Below, piece by piece: positions 1 to 11,507 of a stretch of DNA of 64,000 nucleotides. Under the pieces are notes generated by a model that was not told the DNA's origin, did not search any database, and saw only the letters and a program-made list of their open reading frames with translations. This stretch comes from Anastrepha obliqua (taxonomy: Eukaryota > Arthropoda > Insecta > Diptera > Tephritidae): the NCBI RefSeq assembly GCF_027943255.1, contig NC_072897.1:57188406-57252405 (forward strand). Direction: 5' to 3'. A program made the position numbers and the translations under genes. Within the stretch, counting starts at the first letter, position 1; the number at the start of each line of letters is the position of its first letter.

Positions 1-439
1 GTGTTATAAGATTCTAACGCTATGTCAGCGTTACCTGTGATTTTATTTCTGATCAACTCAAAATTCCGTAATATTTCGGCGTTCCTTTTATAGGTTCGTA
101 TATTGTCAAAATTCTGTCCACACTTTTCTTCCACGAATTAAATTCTCCTGGTTGCCCAGAGAATTCTTTTAAAGATTTCACGACGTTCGGTATTTTGTCC
201 ATATCATTTAGATTTTCCCCCTGTCTGTCTATTGGTTGGTCCCTAATATTGGCTAATCCTGCGTTTGGATTGAGAGTTTCTCGGATAGCCTGAAGTCCTT
301 GGTTTCTAAAAACGTCCGCCGCTATATCCGAAATAAGAACTCTTAAATCGTCTAAGCTTAACTGAGCATTTTGCGAAGTACTAGGAGCGGAATTTGAGGG
401 AAGTGTGGGGGGCCTTACCAAATTATTCGGATTTGCCAT
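1..439 (-). pseudogene. gag: Family A gag, 5' part, cut by window edge
   Basis: This is the start of the structural Gag polyprotein of the leftmost array unit. It begins at the ATG at 437-439 with MANPNNLVRPP and matches the other two gag copies almost base for base. One base is missing near position 56 (gatcaactc against gatcacactc in the others), which shifts the frame after 128 codons. The homology continues to position 1, so the rest of this gag lies left of the window. Family A Gag has no CCHC zinc knuckle in the complete copy; RNA binding probably relies on its basic, proline- and glutamine-rich C-terminal third. Confidence 0.85.
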
Positions 440-1011
440 TTAAAAAAAAATTTTAACTGAAGCACAAGTAACTGTTAGAGATATTTTTCCTCTTATTTAA
501 TGGGGAAAATAAAGACGTAATATGTTTAAAAGGATACTTAAATATTATTTTTATAATTCTTAATTACGAGTATTAGATAGCTTACTATACTAAAAACAGA
601 GCTGCTCTCGTTCTGGTGTCCATAATTTATTTTAGGTTTTTTGTTGCAGATTCATAGTATTAGTTCGCGCGTATTTTTATATAACCCCTAGGTCTTCTGT
701 AGTTTTCACTTTACAAATTTTTGTTTTCGGTTTCGCACTTTTCAGTTCACAGCTATTATTAGCTTTTTGTTTTTTTACATAAAACGTTTGGTTATTTTAA
801 TGTTTTTACTTTAAAATTTTTATTTTAAATGTTGTGTTCTTAATTCACAGCTTTGAATAGCGTGTGTGTTTTTTTTTCGTTTTTACGCATAAACCGTTTG
901 GTTAATTTAAGTTTTTCACTAGCAAAGCGGCTGCGTTCCAAAACGCGTCATTTTTTCCGCAAGGATACTCGGGGGCCTCGTTCTTTGCTTAATTACTTAT
1001 AAACCAAATTT
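440..1011 (-). other. Untranslated leader of the leftmost family A unit
   Basis: This is the T-rich stretch between the primer-binding site and the gag start. It is almost the same as 10540-11117 and 17417-17990. I see no reading frame. In errantiviruses this leader normally holds the splice donor for the env mRNA and packaging signals, but I could not pin down a donor here. Confidence 0.7.
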
Positions 1012-1023
1012 GCTCGGGCGCCA
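1012..1023 (-). other. Primer-binding site, leftmost family A unit
   Basis: On the minus strand the sequence directly after the LTR reads TGGCGCCCGAGC and overlaps the last LTR base. The TGG start fits annealing to a tRNA 3' CCA end. The first eight bases match the tRNA-Lys type used by gypsy; the rest does not match a tRNA I can name. Confidence 0.75.
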
Positions 1024-1253
1024 GTTAAGAACTTGTAAAATATAAGTTCTAAAAAAATAAATTTTTTTATTACCGGTCCAACTGACCGCACTTTATTCAC
1101 TAACTTCCCAAAACCAAAAAGCCGCTAAAACAAGTAAACTACTTCATTTATATTAATAAAAATTGTGGCGTGACTTAATTCTAGGAACTTAAATAAGCAA
1201 CTTTATAATACTTGCATTAAGTAAAGAGTTCGTTAACTTGGTTTGGGTTAACT
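1023..1253 (-). repeat. Family A LTR 1 (short form, 231 bp)
   Basis: It is bounded by AGTTAAC at its start and TTAACT at its end (minus-strand sense), the short inverted ends of the family. An AATAAA signal is present on the minus strand near 1089. It is 108 bp shorter than LTR 2 and LTR 3 because it lacks the two tandem units of about 53 bp that begin TTATAATACTTGC. The simplest reading is a deletion or a distinct LTR lineage. Confidence 0.88.
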
Positions 1254-1264
1254 CTTCCCTTCTT
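1254..1264 (-). other. Polypurine tract next to LTR 1
   Basis: On the minus strand AAGAAGGGAAG lies directly before the LTR start. This is the expected plus-strand primer site of the unit whose 3' LTR is LTR 1. The same tract occurs at 11468-11478 next to LTR 2. Confidence 0.75.
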
Positions 1265-1426
1265 AAATCGATTGTCCGCAATCGAGTATTGAATTATGGT
1301 GTTTTAATTTCAAGAAATGGCCCCGCTTGGGTGTTTGGCATATGTTCGGTAGTTATTATTGATTGAGGTGATAAATACAGTTTTTGTCTATACTTAATAA
1401 TGCAAGCGAGAATAAGAGTTGCAATA

Positions 1427-2628
1427 CAGTGCACTCGCGATAACTCGAACTAATTAAAACAGGCGCTGTTCGATTTATCGAATTTGTTCGACTTATCAAT
1501 TGAGTGTGCTATGTTAAAAAAACAGTCATCGATATCGATTTTTTTCAATTAAATTTATCTATTTATTTACATATGGATATGAACATGAATATGTTTAAAA
1601 TAATTAATTCGTTTCAATATTTTTCATCAAATATTTGGCAGTCTTTGTGTCAGTTACACAAAAAAAGTTAGCTTTAACAGAAAAGTTAGGCCGAAAAGAA
1701 AGTTGTAATGTGTGTTTGTCTTTTCTTGCCTGCAGCAATGGTGAAGAGTGTTAACCTTTGCGGGGCTTACTTGTTCAGTTGTGGCCCACTGAATTACCTT
1801 ATTGATAGAGCTAACTGCCCCCTCAGATGATATCCGCTCACATGTCTCAGTTGTGTTGTTAAACTCAGACTCAGAATCACTAGTTTCAATTATTACTTCT
1901 GTGTCGGTAAATTCGGCACCATCATTCCATTTGTTAACATCATAAAGCGTAAATTCGACCTGTAAATTATGTTTTTCATGTTATGTTCTTTCAAGATGAG
2001 TCCACTTATTGGGTAATTCTTTTTTCTTTGGGACAGAAACCATTTGTATAAAGCGGCTTTCATTTTAGGAAACTCAGAAGCTTTTAAAGTTCTCCTCTTC
2101 CCAGGACCCAAAAACGTGTTGTTTACTGCTTTTAAAATTGCCTTGTCTTTCTTTTTTATAAGACTTATGGTGGACTTGGCTACCCCATATTCCTTCGCTA
2201 GAGAAGTAACACTACATCCACGTTTAATTTTGTTAAGGACTTCAGCCCTCTCTTTTAATGTTAAACACTTCAACCTTTTACGATCCATTACTCACATGCA
2301 CTGATACACTACAAATGACAAATTTAAAGCAATTTGGTCAATGCAAGATGTTGTTCCCAGAAAACTAACGGGATATTAACGTCGAAATATTCATATGGAC
2401 AATACACTAGTATACATATAATTTATATACATATACTATTACATATGTATGTATGTACAAAATGTACATGTTTGAAAAGAATGTGTGTACAAATAAATTT
2501 GTTTTTTTTGTTCGAGTTATAGCGCTTTAATATTGTTCGAGTTACAAACTAGTCAATAGGGAAAAAAATGTGTTCGAGTTAGCACGTCGTTCGACTTAGC
2601 GGCTATTCGAGTTACCGCGAGTGCACTG
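1427..2628 (-). mobile_element. pogo-type DNA transposon, internally deleted (1202 bp)
   Basis: The ends are inverted repeats starting CAGTGCACTCGCG and continuing to about 23 bp with one mismatch. They are flanked by a TA duplication (1425-1426 and 2629-2630). The uninterrupted env of unit 2 shows the empty site with one TA. Only the two ends of the transposase gene remain, so it can move only with help from another copy. The terminal bases differ from the second pogo-like element in this window, so this is a separate family. Confidence 0.9.
1750..2288 (-). pseudogene. pogo-type transposase remnant (DNA-binding part, catalytic core deleted)
   Basis: From the ATG at 2288 the frame encodes MDRKRLKCLTLKERAEVLNK, a CENP-B/Psq-type helix-turn-helix. 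The start of a second helix-turn-helix region (PGKRRTLKASEFPKMKAAL) follows. The frame becomes anomalous after about residue 100. Beyond a junction, an acidic C-terminal tail typical of pogo/Tigger transposases can be read down to about 1750 in another frame. The whole DDE/D nuclease region between the two pieces is missing. A truncated DNA-binding protein could still be made, but nothing in the sequence shows that it is. Confidence 0.75.
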
Positions 2629-2797
2629 TAATAACTGAAAGTACAATAGATATATCTGAACTTAAGCTAATTACATTCATTTTTTTATTTTCATCTACTA
2701 AATTTCTAATGGTATCTTCATGTTGTATTTGTTTTAAATATAGATTTTCAATTTGTAAGTCCAATTTTGTAGCATTTTTAGTAGGGGTGGGATTATT

Positions 2798-3078
2798 TTC
2801 GAATAATATTCGAATAAACATTATTCGAATAAAACGAATAATACTATTCGTTTCAAATAATTCGAATAGTTCATTATTCGAATACCTTACTATTCGAATA
2901 CCTCACTATTCGAATAGTTCATTATTCGAATACCTTACTATTCGAATACCTCATTCTTTGTATGTATTCGAATACCTTACTATTCGAATACCTCACTATT
3001 CGAATACCTTACTATTCGAATACCTCACTATTCGAATACTTTACTATTCGAATACCTTACTATTCGAATACCTCACTA
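2798..3078. repeat. Left array of ATTCGAAT units in the hAT-type element
   Basis: Roughly a dozen 16-bp units of the form YACTATTCGAATACCT follow each other, with some decay and one short interruption near 2960. Each unit contains the perfect palindrome ATTCGAAT. The reverse complement of the same array lies at the other end of the element, so the two arms could pair over more than 250 bp. Confidence 0.85.
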
Positions 3079-4354
3079 TACATATATTCATTTATATCAG
3101 GGAGAAAATGCTTTTAAAAATATAAAAATTACATTGGCCCTTCTCATGGTGCTAATCAGTTTTTCTCGAATTTTGAACATTGTGATTTTTTGATTTGACC
3201 GCTTCATGTTTCAATTAGCTAATATGATAATATTTCTTTGGTATTGTTCTTGATAAAACATCGACAGGTATACATACTTATATGTATGTGCATAAAAACA
3301 TCAGAGCGTTTCTAAAAAAATATTTGGTTTTCCCTCGTAACAATTCTTGTGCTTAGACGCCTTAATATTAGTATTAGGGTGGCCCGCACCGCACTTTTCA
3401 ATTTCCCATATAAATTCTATGGAGAAATATGATTTCACATTTTCTATGTCCGCATCGGTTTTAACATTCTCGGTAACGGATCGAAATAATGGTTTTCTCT
3501 CAAACGATAAATATGGAGCCTTAAAATCTTCTTTTGCTTAATCTACAGATTTAGAAGTTATTCAAGGCCAATAATAGGATAGAATTATATATGTACTTAT
3601 TTATGTACACATGCAGATTGCTTTGAAATTGGATTGATGCGCAAATGCATGTGTGTATGTATCTATGTATGTATGTAAATTCAAAAAATTACGCGATAGA
3701 AAAAATTAAATAAAAATATCACTTACTTTTTGTTGCTAATGTGTGTACAACAGATACATGACAACAACAACAGATACATACATGACATATGTATGTATAT
3801 GTACATGTACCTACCCTGCTGAGTGGTCAATAGTAGGTAGATATTTCTTTGTATATTTAGTTATAAGACACTATTTGTGATAAATAATTATCATAGTAAA
3901 TGGTTTTTGAAGTATTTATGTACGTATGCTTTTGCTAACGCTCTTCCTTTTAAAGTAAACAATTTTTTTTAATTCGATAATAAAATATATATTTTTTATT
4001 TCTCTTAAAAAGAAGTCTGAAATAGATTACGTATTTCAGTGTCACATGCAGTTTATTGCCTGAAATGTCCATATACATATATAATTCTCATCGCCAGTTA
4101 CCTAAGCGTATGCATGGTCGTAGGACTGTCTGCACTCGTTTATCGGGCTTAGGTCAGTCAGTAGCAGGTAGAGTATATGGGTATATGTATGTACATATGT
4201 GCATATAATAGTACTGCGAAAAGCAAAAAACCTAAAAGAAAATAATTTCATGCCTCAAGCAAGAGGAGTCCGCTAATCTAAGTAAATATTTACCAAAATA
4301 TGAAACAAAAACAAAGCGCCGACACAATAAAAAGTAGGTAGTATTTTCATTTAA

Positions 4355-4636
4355 CACGTTCCCTGTACGCTTAGCCACATATGGTTCAGTAAACGTGCGC
4401 CTGATAAGCACTGATACGTTCCATGTGTTTCAGGACCGTACAGAAGCAAAAATGTCCCTCTACGCTCATGTACCATATGTGTTTCAGGTAGAAATACCCT
4501 GCATCCGTTTTTTTTTTTTTGTTTAGTTATTATTATTACTAAAGCTATCCTATGACTACAAAAAAACAAATTTTTCAAAAAACCCTGTTGGACTTGACGG
4601 TCAATTTTGCATTTTTGTATTGGGACAGGGAACGTG
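4355..4636. mobile_element. piggyBac-like MITE nested in the hAT-type element (282 bp)
   Basis: Perfect 12-bp inverted ends CACGTTCCCTGT and ACAGGGAACGTG are flanked by TTAA on both sides (4351-4354 and 4637-4640). A TTAA duplication is the signature of piggyBac-type insertion. No coding capacity is present. Confidence 0.8.
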
Positions 4637-4740
4637 TTAATATAAGCCTTTGCGTGGTTTTTGAATTTGCATACATAGGTACATGCACTTGTACAGAAAC
4701 CGATTAGTAGTCCGCTTATCTAAGTAAATATTTACCAAAA

Positions 4741-5015
4741 ATATTCGAATAGTGAAGTATTCAAATAGTAAGGTATTCGAATAATGAGGTATTCGAATAG
4801 TAAGGTATTCGAATAGTGAGGTATTCGAATAGTAAACTATTCGAATAGTAAACTATTCGAATAGTGAGGTATTCGAATAGTAAGGTATTCGAATAATGAA
4901 CTATTCGAATAGCATTATTCGAATAAACGAATAAAAAATTCGAATAAATATTATTCGAATTACGAATACCTCTCGAATAAAAGATTTTATTATTCGAATA
5001 ATTTTTATTCGAATA
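4741..5015. repeat. Right array of ATTCGAAT units in the hAT-type element
   Basis: This is the inverted counterpart of the array at 2798-3078, written here as AGGTATTCGAATAGTR units. Near the element end the units degrade into plain AATAATTCGAATA-type sequence. Confidence 0.85.
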
Positions 5016-6361
5016 GTCCCACCCCTAATTTTTAGTTTCTTTGATTTTTGTGACTAAATTTGGTAATACGAGTGTTTCGTACATTTTTAAGTTTACATTT
5101 GTATAGGTTTTATTCAGAACATTAATATTACAATTTTCAAATTTAATGAGGAAGGTTCCTTCTTGTCTTATTTCTAATTTGTTACAATCGTGAGTTATTT
5201 TTCCTTTAAAATTCTTAAATATGAGTGTTCCTTGTACCATTTCTACTACTTCAGATTTTACTGAAATTTCCATTTTACATTGTGCTTCCTTAAATTTTAA
5301 AATGTTTGCAATACATTCATTATCTAATGAAATCAAGTTTTTTTCTAATTTATCTTTCACATTTATACTATAAATTTTATTAGAGTTATCTGTTAATATT
5401 TCTGATGGGTTCAAAAACACTGATTTGCTTGCAATATTTGGTAATGGTTCAAATTGGATTTTGGCCAGAGGACTAGGAGAGAATTGAGGTAATAGTAAAG
5501 TTAGGATAATGTTATTTTCTTGGAAAAGTACTACAATTTTCGTATTGCTATAGCTATCGTAGTCGTTAATCAAACTAAGTTCCTTTTGCGTCAAAATGTC
5601 CGTGGGAATAATTCCTAATTTGCTGGAAAATATAATTTGTCCTATGTTATCAACATGGTTATTCAAAAGCGATATTGCATTGTTTATACTATAAGTCTGT
5701 TCGATAAATCGGACTTCGTCTTCCAGTGTTTTGATTTTATTCTGTGCACCGTCCTTGAACTCATTAATACATATATCTACTGACTAAAGTTTGTTGTTTG
5801 TTTATATGGGCAGTTATGTTAGTTATTTGTTCGGTCATGAAATTGTTTATGTACGTCAAGTCACTTAGTTTATTGTAGGTGCCTTTTTCATTGTCCTTTA
5901 TTTTGGTTAACGCGTCTTTTATTTCCTGTTCATCGTCGCTGTCCATGGAGCCGGCGATGTACTTTAAGCATTTTCCTAGGACGTTAATTAGTCCCCTTTT
6001 TGACTTAGAGTGAATGTGTATACTATTCACTCTTGTTTTCAGCAATATTAGATTTTTATTTACCGTTTTCAGAAGTCGCTCATCTTCAAATGTTATTCCC
6101 TTTAATGTGTTTAGATTATTAGAAATTAATGCTATTGTTTCCTCATACGTCTTCAAATTTATAAAATGTAGGATTTTATTATAGTGATTAATTGTCCTGA
6201 CTTCTCCTGTCTTGATGGGTATGTACCCATTGTTGTTTGTAAGGTCCTGTACAAAGATTTGCTGAGCAGTAACTGCTAGTACCAGCGTCAAGATTGTAAA
6301 GGTTAACATGTTCTGTCCTGTAATGAAAGGTATTAAGTATAATGTATCTATGAGTGCCTTA

Positions 6362-9300
6362 TCATGACTGTTTGATATTATTTTTATGTATGACTCGGCC
6401 AGTTTTAGTTTTTACTGTCGTGTTGTAATTCTGGGCAACTATTTCTTTTCGATACCTAGCTGACAACTTGTTTCCTAATCGTTTGTTTATTTTAACGAAT
6501 ATTTCCTCTCCCTTTACATATTCCTTGGGAATAGATCTATTTTTATTGTGGTACGCAAGGTCAGTAGCTTGTTTTTCCGAGAGTTGTTTCACTGTTTCTT
6601 GCCTGTCTTTTTCTAGCAACTCTGGGTTGCTACTAACTCTTCTACAAAAGAATATTTCCATTGGTCTTTTCCCTGTAACTGTGTGCACTGAAAAATTATT
6701 ATATATTCTTTTACTGCTCTTTCTAATAATTCCTGGAATGACCGGTGTATTTTTTCGCATTGTAGGCAACGCATTATTTCTTGCAGTGTTGAATGGAATC
6801 GTTCGACCTGACCGTTAGAGCTACTTGTATATGGAGCTGTTCGAAAAATTTGTGTTCCGAACTCATTTTCTATCATGAACTTAATAGATTCTGAATAGAA
6901 GGATTTTTCGTTGTCCATGACCAACGTTTCAGGAATTAGTGAAAAGAGAATGTCTCTTAGAGGTTGCCGTATGTCTTCTGCCGCTCTGGACTTTATGGGC
7001 TTTGCCATAGCGTATTTAGAAAATTTATCAATTGCTGTTAGCACTAGTTCCTTTCCCACCACAAATATATCTAGGTGAACTATCTGACCGGGGCAACGTG
7101 GTATGGGTGTTGGCTGGATTTGGGGTTTTATTGGGTGACGATCATACTTGTTTTCTTTACAAACTACGCATTTTTTTATAATTTTTTTAATTTTGTTCGC
7201 CATTGAGGGGAAATAGTACCTTTCAAGAATTTGAGTACGATTTTTTTTACAGTTCCTGTGTGCTCTGTCATGCACCCTGATTATGATATTCTCCTGTTCT
7301 TCTTTGCTAATTATATCGTCCACCATTACTTGGGTGAATCTTATTTTGTATTTCAGGAAGTGTAATGGGTACAATTCCTGTATTTTTCCCATAATTTGTT
7401 CGTCCGTTTTTATACAGTTTATCACTGATGGATTTAAATATCTCTTCAAAATGGAAATCAATTTCTCCTCGCAATAATCTTGTTCTGTTATAATATGACG
7501 GTGGTACGTGGGGAATATTATTTTAAATTGATAAGATGACATTACGTCTCTATTCAGAAATATTTGATTCTTAAAGGCATTTATAGGTGCCTCAACACCA
7601 AGGATTAAATTATGAGCCGAACTTTCGTCTGAGTTCGTGGCTATTGATAGCGTGTTTAACTCTTGCTCCGTTATCCTAGATAGAGCATCTGCTACAACAT
7701 TCGCCTTTCCTGGCTTATAGAACATTTCGTAATTGTACTCTTCGAGTATAGCCTTCCATCTCTTCATTTTACGGCTGGTGGTCTGTGAATATTTTGACCT
7801 TAACCGACCCATACAGGTAATTTCTCAAAGAGTTCAGAACCCATATTATAGCTAACATTTCCTTTTCGTTAGCCACATAATGCTCCTCCGTTTTATTTAA
7901 AGTTCTAGAGATAAATGATATTGGTCTATCATTTTGTGAAAGGACTGCACAGATAGCAAAGTTTGAGGCATCTGTTACTAGCTCAAAATCTTTACTAAAA
8001 TCTGGGTAAGCAAGTACTAAATCTTCTGAGGTGAGTGCATTCTTTATTTTGACAAAAGATTCCTTAGCATCATCACTTAAACTTATTCGTAATTTTGCGG
8101 ATTTATTTTTGGACGTTCGTCCTTCCTCCCCCCTTAAAAGGGATGTCAGGGGCTTGGCAAGTTTTGAGTAGAAGAAAACTACGAAGCTCTTTAAGGGTTT
8201 GTGGTTCAGGAAAATTTTGTATAGCCCTAACCTTTTCCTGATTAGTTTTAATCCCATGGGGTGTAATAACGTAGCCTAAAAAATCTACTTCTTTTTTGAA
8301 AAACTTGCATTTGTATAATTGCACCTTCATATTGGATTCTTCCAAAGCTTTGAATATGATTTTTATGTGTTTAAAATGTTCTTCTTCTGATTTACTGAAA
8401 ATAATGATGTCATCTATGTAAACATAGCAGCATCTTCCAATGTATTCCCGTAGGACATCGTCAAGCGTACGCTGGAAAATTGGCGGTGCGTTTTTTAGGC
8501 CAAATGGCAGCCGTGTGAATTCATATTTTCCATTATTTATGCTGAACGCAGTTTTTTCCATATCAGATGTTTTTAGTGGAATCTGATGGAATCCACTTTT
8601 AAGGTCGAGAACTGAAAAAAAATTACTAGTTCGTATGTAGTTGAGAGATGACTTCTGAAATCTCTGGAATGGGATATCTGTCGGCAATTGTGATTGAATT
8701 TAACTTCCTATAGTCTATGCCCATTCTATATTATTTTTTTCCAGTTTGGTCTGGTTTCTTAGGAACTATCCATACCGGAGAGTTAAAAGGAGACCTAGAT
8801 GGTCTTATGATTCCATCTTTTAGAAGCTTTTCTATTTGACTCTCTACTTCGGATTTCAATGAAGCAGGGTAAGGGTAGAGCTTCGTGTACACAGGCGAGC
8901 TTGTCGTGGTTCTAATTTCGCCCACTACTCTAGTTGTATACGTAAGCTTTTCATCCGGTTCTGAAAAAAGGTTACTATATGTATTTGCAATTATTACTTT
9001 ATACCATAATATTTTCATTGGTATACCATAATATTTTCATTGGTATAGATAACTGCCCCTATTTCCCTAAGGGTACCGTTCCCCAAAATACCATCGAATG
9101 TTTTTAGAGCGGGCATTAGTAAAATTTTATTTTATTATCTAACTTAAAGAGTTTTACAAATGTATGCTCGCTAATTTTTATGTCGCTTACTATTGACCTG
9201 GCAAAAAATGGATTTTTATTTGCTATACGCTTACTCACTAATTCCGGCTTAACATAATTTTTGCTTGATCCTGTATCTAATAAAAATTTTAGCGTCTTTC

Positions 9301-9391
9301 CGCTCTCCGTCCTTACTTCAAAATATGGCAACGAAGAGCTTATCATGCTAAAAATGAATGTCGCTTGGTTCGCCAAACTGCTTATCCTCAT
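6362..9391 (-). pseudogene. pol: Family A pol, unit 1 (protease, RT, RNase H, integrase; multiply broken)
   Basis: The pieces in order are protease (LLDTGSS near 9260), RT fingers, RT palm with SVLDLKSGFHQI and VYIDDIIIFS (near 8620 and 8430), RNase H, and integrase with the HHCC zinc region (7140-7270) and the D-D-E core (D in HLDIF, D in MDNEKSF, E in NGQVERFH). Lesions shared with unit 2 are a frameshift after the protease (9116), a nonsense codon after TGKK (8731), a deletion in RNase H that joins DHQP to RKMKRW (7769-7812) and a frameshift in the integrase (6613-6769). Private lesions are a short deletion near 8165 and a scrambled, shortened stretch near 9000-9040. It is not functional. 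Confidence 0.88.
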
Positions 9392-10539
9392 CTAACTGTT
9401 GTTCGTTTGTTATTCCAGTCGTATTAATATGATACGTTCTCTGATTTTTTGCTTGTTGATGATTACCGAATTGTTTTGGCCTTTTTCCAAAATGTTGGTT
9501 TGGTTGTGGCCTATTCATATAATTTATTCTACGAGAGTGCACGCTTGAGTCTTCCATGGGTTCTGGCTTTGGCTGTGGCCTAGGTGGACGAGGAGGGATC
9601 GCGTTATTTTGTTCTCGTTGGTTAAAAAATAATTGCCTTGGTTGCGTAATATAGGCTAATTGTGGGTGAAATATTGGTTTCTGCTGTTGTCCAGAGTTTC
9701 GCTTTGAGTATTGCTGTGAAGGTGGTTTCCATCTTCCGTTGTAAGCATGGTTCGAGCCAAAGCTTTGATTCTCCAGCTTGAGGCAAAGGTGAGGAGCCTG
9801 TGGCAAGTCCACCGGTTCTCTGATCCCGGGGCAAGTCGCCATTTAAACCCCTAATGCAGGTGTCGAGAGCTTTGTCCCTATATGCCTTTGTCAGCAGAGT
9901 AAGAGATTCATTACCCATTTCAAGACATCCTAATCTATTCAATATTACTGAAAGATGTGAGTACACTTTTTGGTAAAATTCTTGGATGCTATTACTACCT
10001 TGTACCAGAGTTGTCATCTGATATTCCAGAGTAGATAGGTCCCGTTTGTCCCCATAATGTGTGATTAGGCATTGTGAGATTGCACTCCAATTTAACGGTG
10101 TGCTATAAGATTCTAACGCTATGTCAGCGTTACCTGTGATTTTATTTCTGATCACACTCAAAATTCCGTAATATTTCGGCGTTCCTTTTATAGGTTCGTA
10201 TATTGTCAAAATTCTGTCCACACTTTTCTTCCACGAATTAAATTCTCCTGGTTGCCCAGAGAATTCTTTTAAAGATTTCACGACGTTCGGTATTTTGTCC
10301 ATATCATTTAGATTTTCCCCCTGTCTGTCTATTGGTTGGTCCCTAATATTGGCTAATCCTGCGTTTGGATTGAGAGTTTCTCGGATAGCCTGAAGTCCTT
10401 GGTTTCTAAAAACGTCCGCCGCTATATCCGAAATAAGAACTCTTAAATCGTCTAAGCTTAACTGAGCATTTTGCGAAGTACTAGGAGCGGAATTTGAGGG
10501 AAGTGTGGGGGGCCTTACCAAATTATTCGGATTTGCCAT
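9348..10539 (-). pseudogene. gag: Family A gag, unit 1 (8-bp deletion)
   Basis: It is the same Gag as at 16217-17416. The ATG at 10539 starts an open frame that runs through the capsid-like region. It is then shifted by an 8-bp deletion near 9830 (cccggggcaag where unit 2 has ccctaagaggtaaggcaag). The C-terminal third, rich in proline, glutamine and arginine, continues in the frame that ends at 9348. Gag ends at the run TTTTTA just before the protease frame. Confidence 0.88.
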
Positions 10540-11117
10540 TTAAAAAAAAAAAATTTTAACTGAAGCACAAGTAACTGTTAGAGATATTTTTCCTCCTATT
10601 TAATGGGGAAAATAAAGACGTAATATGTTTAAAAGGATACTTAAATATTATTTTTATAATTCTTAATTACGAGTATTAGATAGCTTACTATACTAAATAC
10701 AGAGCTACTCTCGTTCTGGTGTCCATAATTTATTTTAGGTTTTTTGTTGCAGATTCATAGTATTAGTTCGCGCGTATTTTTATATAAACCCTTAGGTCTT
10801 CTGTGGTTTTCACTTTACAAATTTTTGTTTTCGGTTTCGCACTTTTCAGTTCACAGCTATTATTAGCTTTTTGTTTTTTTACATAAAACGTTTGGTTATT
10901 TTAATGTTTTTACTTTAAAATTTTTATTTTAAATGTTGTGTTCTTAATTCACAGCTTTGAATGGCGGGTGTGTTTTTTTTTTTCGTTTTTACGCATAAAC
11001 CGTTTGGTTAATTTAAGTTTTTCACTAGCAAAGCGGCTGCGTTCCAAAACGCGTCCTTTTTTCCGCAAGGATACTCGGGGGCCTCGTTCTTTGCTTAATT
11101 ACTTATAAACCAATTTT
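10540..11117 (-). other. Untranslated leader, family A unit 1
   Basis: This AT-rich leader between the PBS and the gag ATG is nearly identical to the other two array copies. It holds no open frame. Confidence 0.7.
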
Positions 11118-11129
11118 GCTCGGGCGCCA
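11118..11129 (-). other. Primer-binding site, family A unit 1
   Basis: TGGCGCCCGAGC on the minus strand is immediately downstream of LTR 2 and shares one base with it. It is identical to the sites at 1012 and 17991. Confidence 0.75.
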
Positions 11130-11467
11130 GTTAAGAACTTGTAAAATATAAGTTCTAAAAAAATAAATTTTTTTATTACCGGTCCAACTGACCGCACTTT
11201 ATTCACTAACTTCCCAAAACCAAAATGCCGCTAAAACAAGTAAACTACTTCATTTATATTAATAAAAATTGTGGCGTGACTTAATTCTAGGAACTTAAAT
11301 AAGCAACTTTATAATACTTGCATTATTGCAGAAATCAATATGAAAATTGAGTAAGCAATTTTTATAATACTTGCATTATTGCAGAAATCAATATGAAAAT
11401 TGAGTAAGCAATTTTATTAAAAAGAATATAAGAAGTAAAGAGTTCGTTAACTTGGTTTGGGTTAACT
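11129..11467 (-). repeat. Family A LTR 2 (339 bp), shared by units 1 and 2
   Basis: This single LTR serves as 5' LTR of unit 1 and 3' LTR of unit 2. It holds two tandem copies of a 53-bp block (11313-11416) that LTR 1 lacks. By eye it differs from LTR 3 at two positions (near 11226 and in the final GTTAACTTGG stretch). A polypurine tract lies at 11468-11478. Confidence 0.9.
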
Positions 11468-11507
11468 CTTCCCTTCTTAAATCGATTGTCCGCAATCGAG
11501 TATTGAA

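Larger units (their letters stand above)
2782..5027. mobile_element. Non-autonomous hAT-type element with palindromic tandem arms (2246 bp)
   Basis: The ends are TAGGGGTGGGA inverted repeats flanked by a perfect 8-bp duplication ATTTTTAG (2774-2781 and 5028-5035). Env of array unit 2 shows the empty site. An 8-bp duplication and this end sequence indicate the hAT superfamily. It carries no transposase. Just inside each end is an array of short units containing the palindrome ATTCGAAT, and the two arrays are inverted relative to each other. The centre (about 3090-4350) has microsatellites and no gene I recognise. A small TTAA-flanked MITE is nested at 4355-4636. Confidence 0.88.
1294..6309 (-). 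pseudogene. env: Family A env, unit 1 (frameshifted, split by two transposons)
   Basis: This is the envelope glycoprotein related to gypsy env and baculovirus F proteins. The ATG at 6309 opens a hydrophobic signal peptide (MLTFTILTLVLAVTA) right after a likely splice acceptor (TTTCATTACAG). Around residue 107 lies the basic site KSKR followed by GLINVLG, the expected furin site and fusion-peptide start. The frame breaks at 5764, at the same place as in unit 2. The C-terminal half reads from 5666 and is interrupted by a hAT-type element (2782-5027) and a pogo derivative (1427-2628). The transmembrane segment and cytoplasmic tail lie near 1300-1430 and 2630-2700. It cannot encode a working envelope. 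Confidence 0.85.

Noticed and set aside
2798..3078. Regularly spaced short repeats that could be mistaken for a CRISPR array
   Set aside because: Units are contiguous 16-mers without unique spacers, mirrored at the other end of a transposon, in a eukaryotic genome.
2709..3125. Plus-strand ORF of 138 codons with repeated YSN/TIRIPH peptides
   Set aside because: It is the translation of the ATTCGAAT tandem array of the hAT-type element plus antisense env; it has no gene character.
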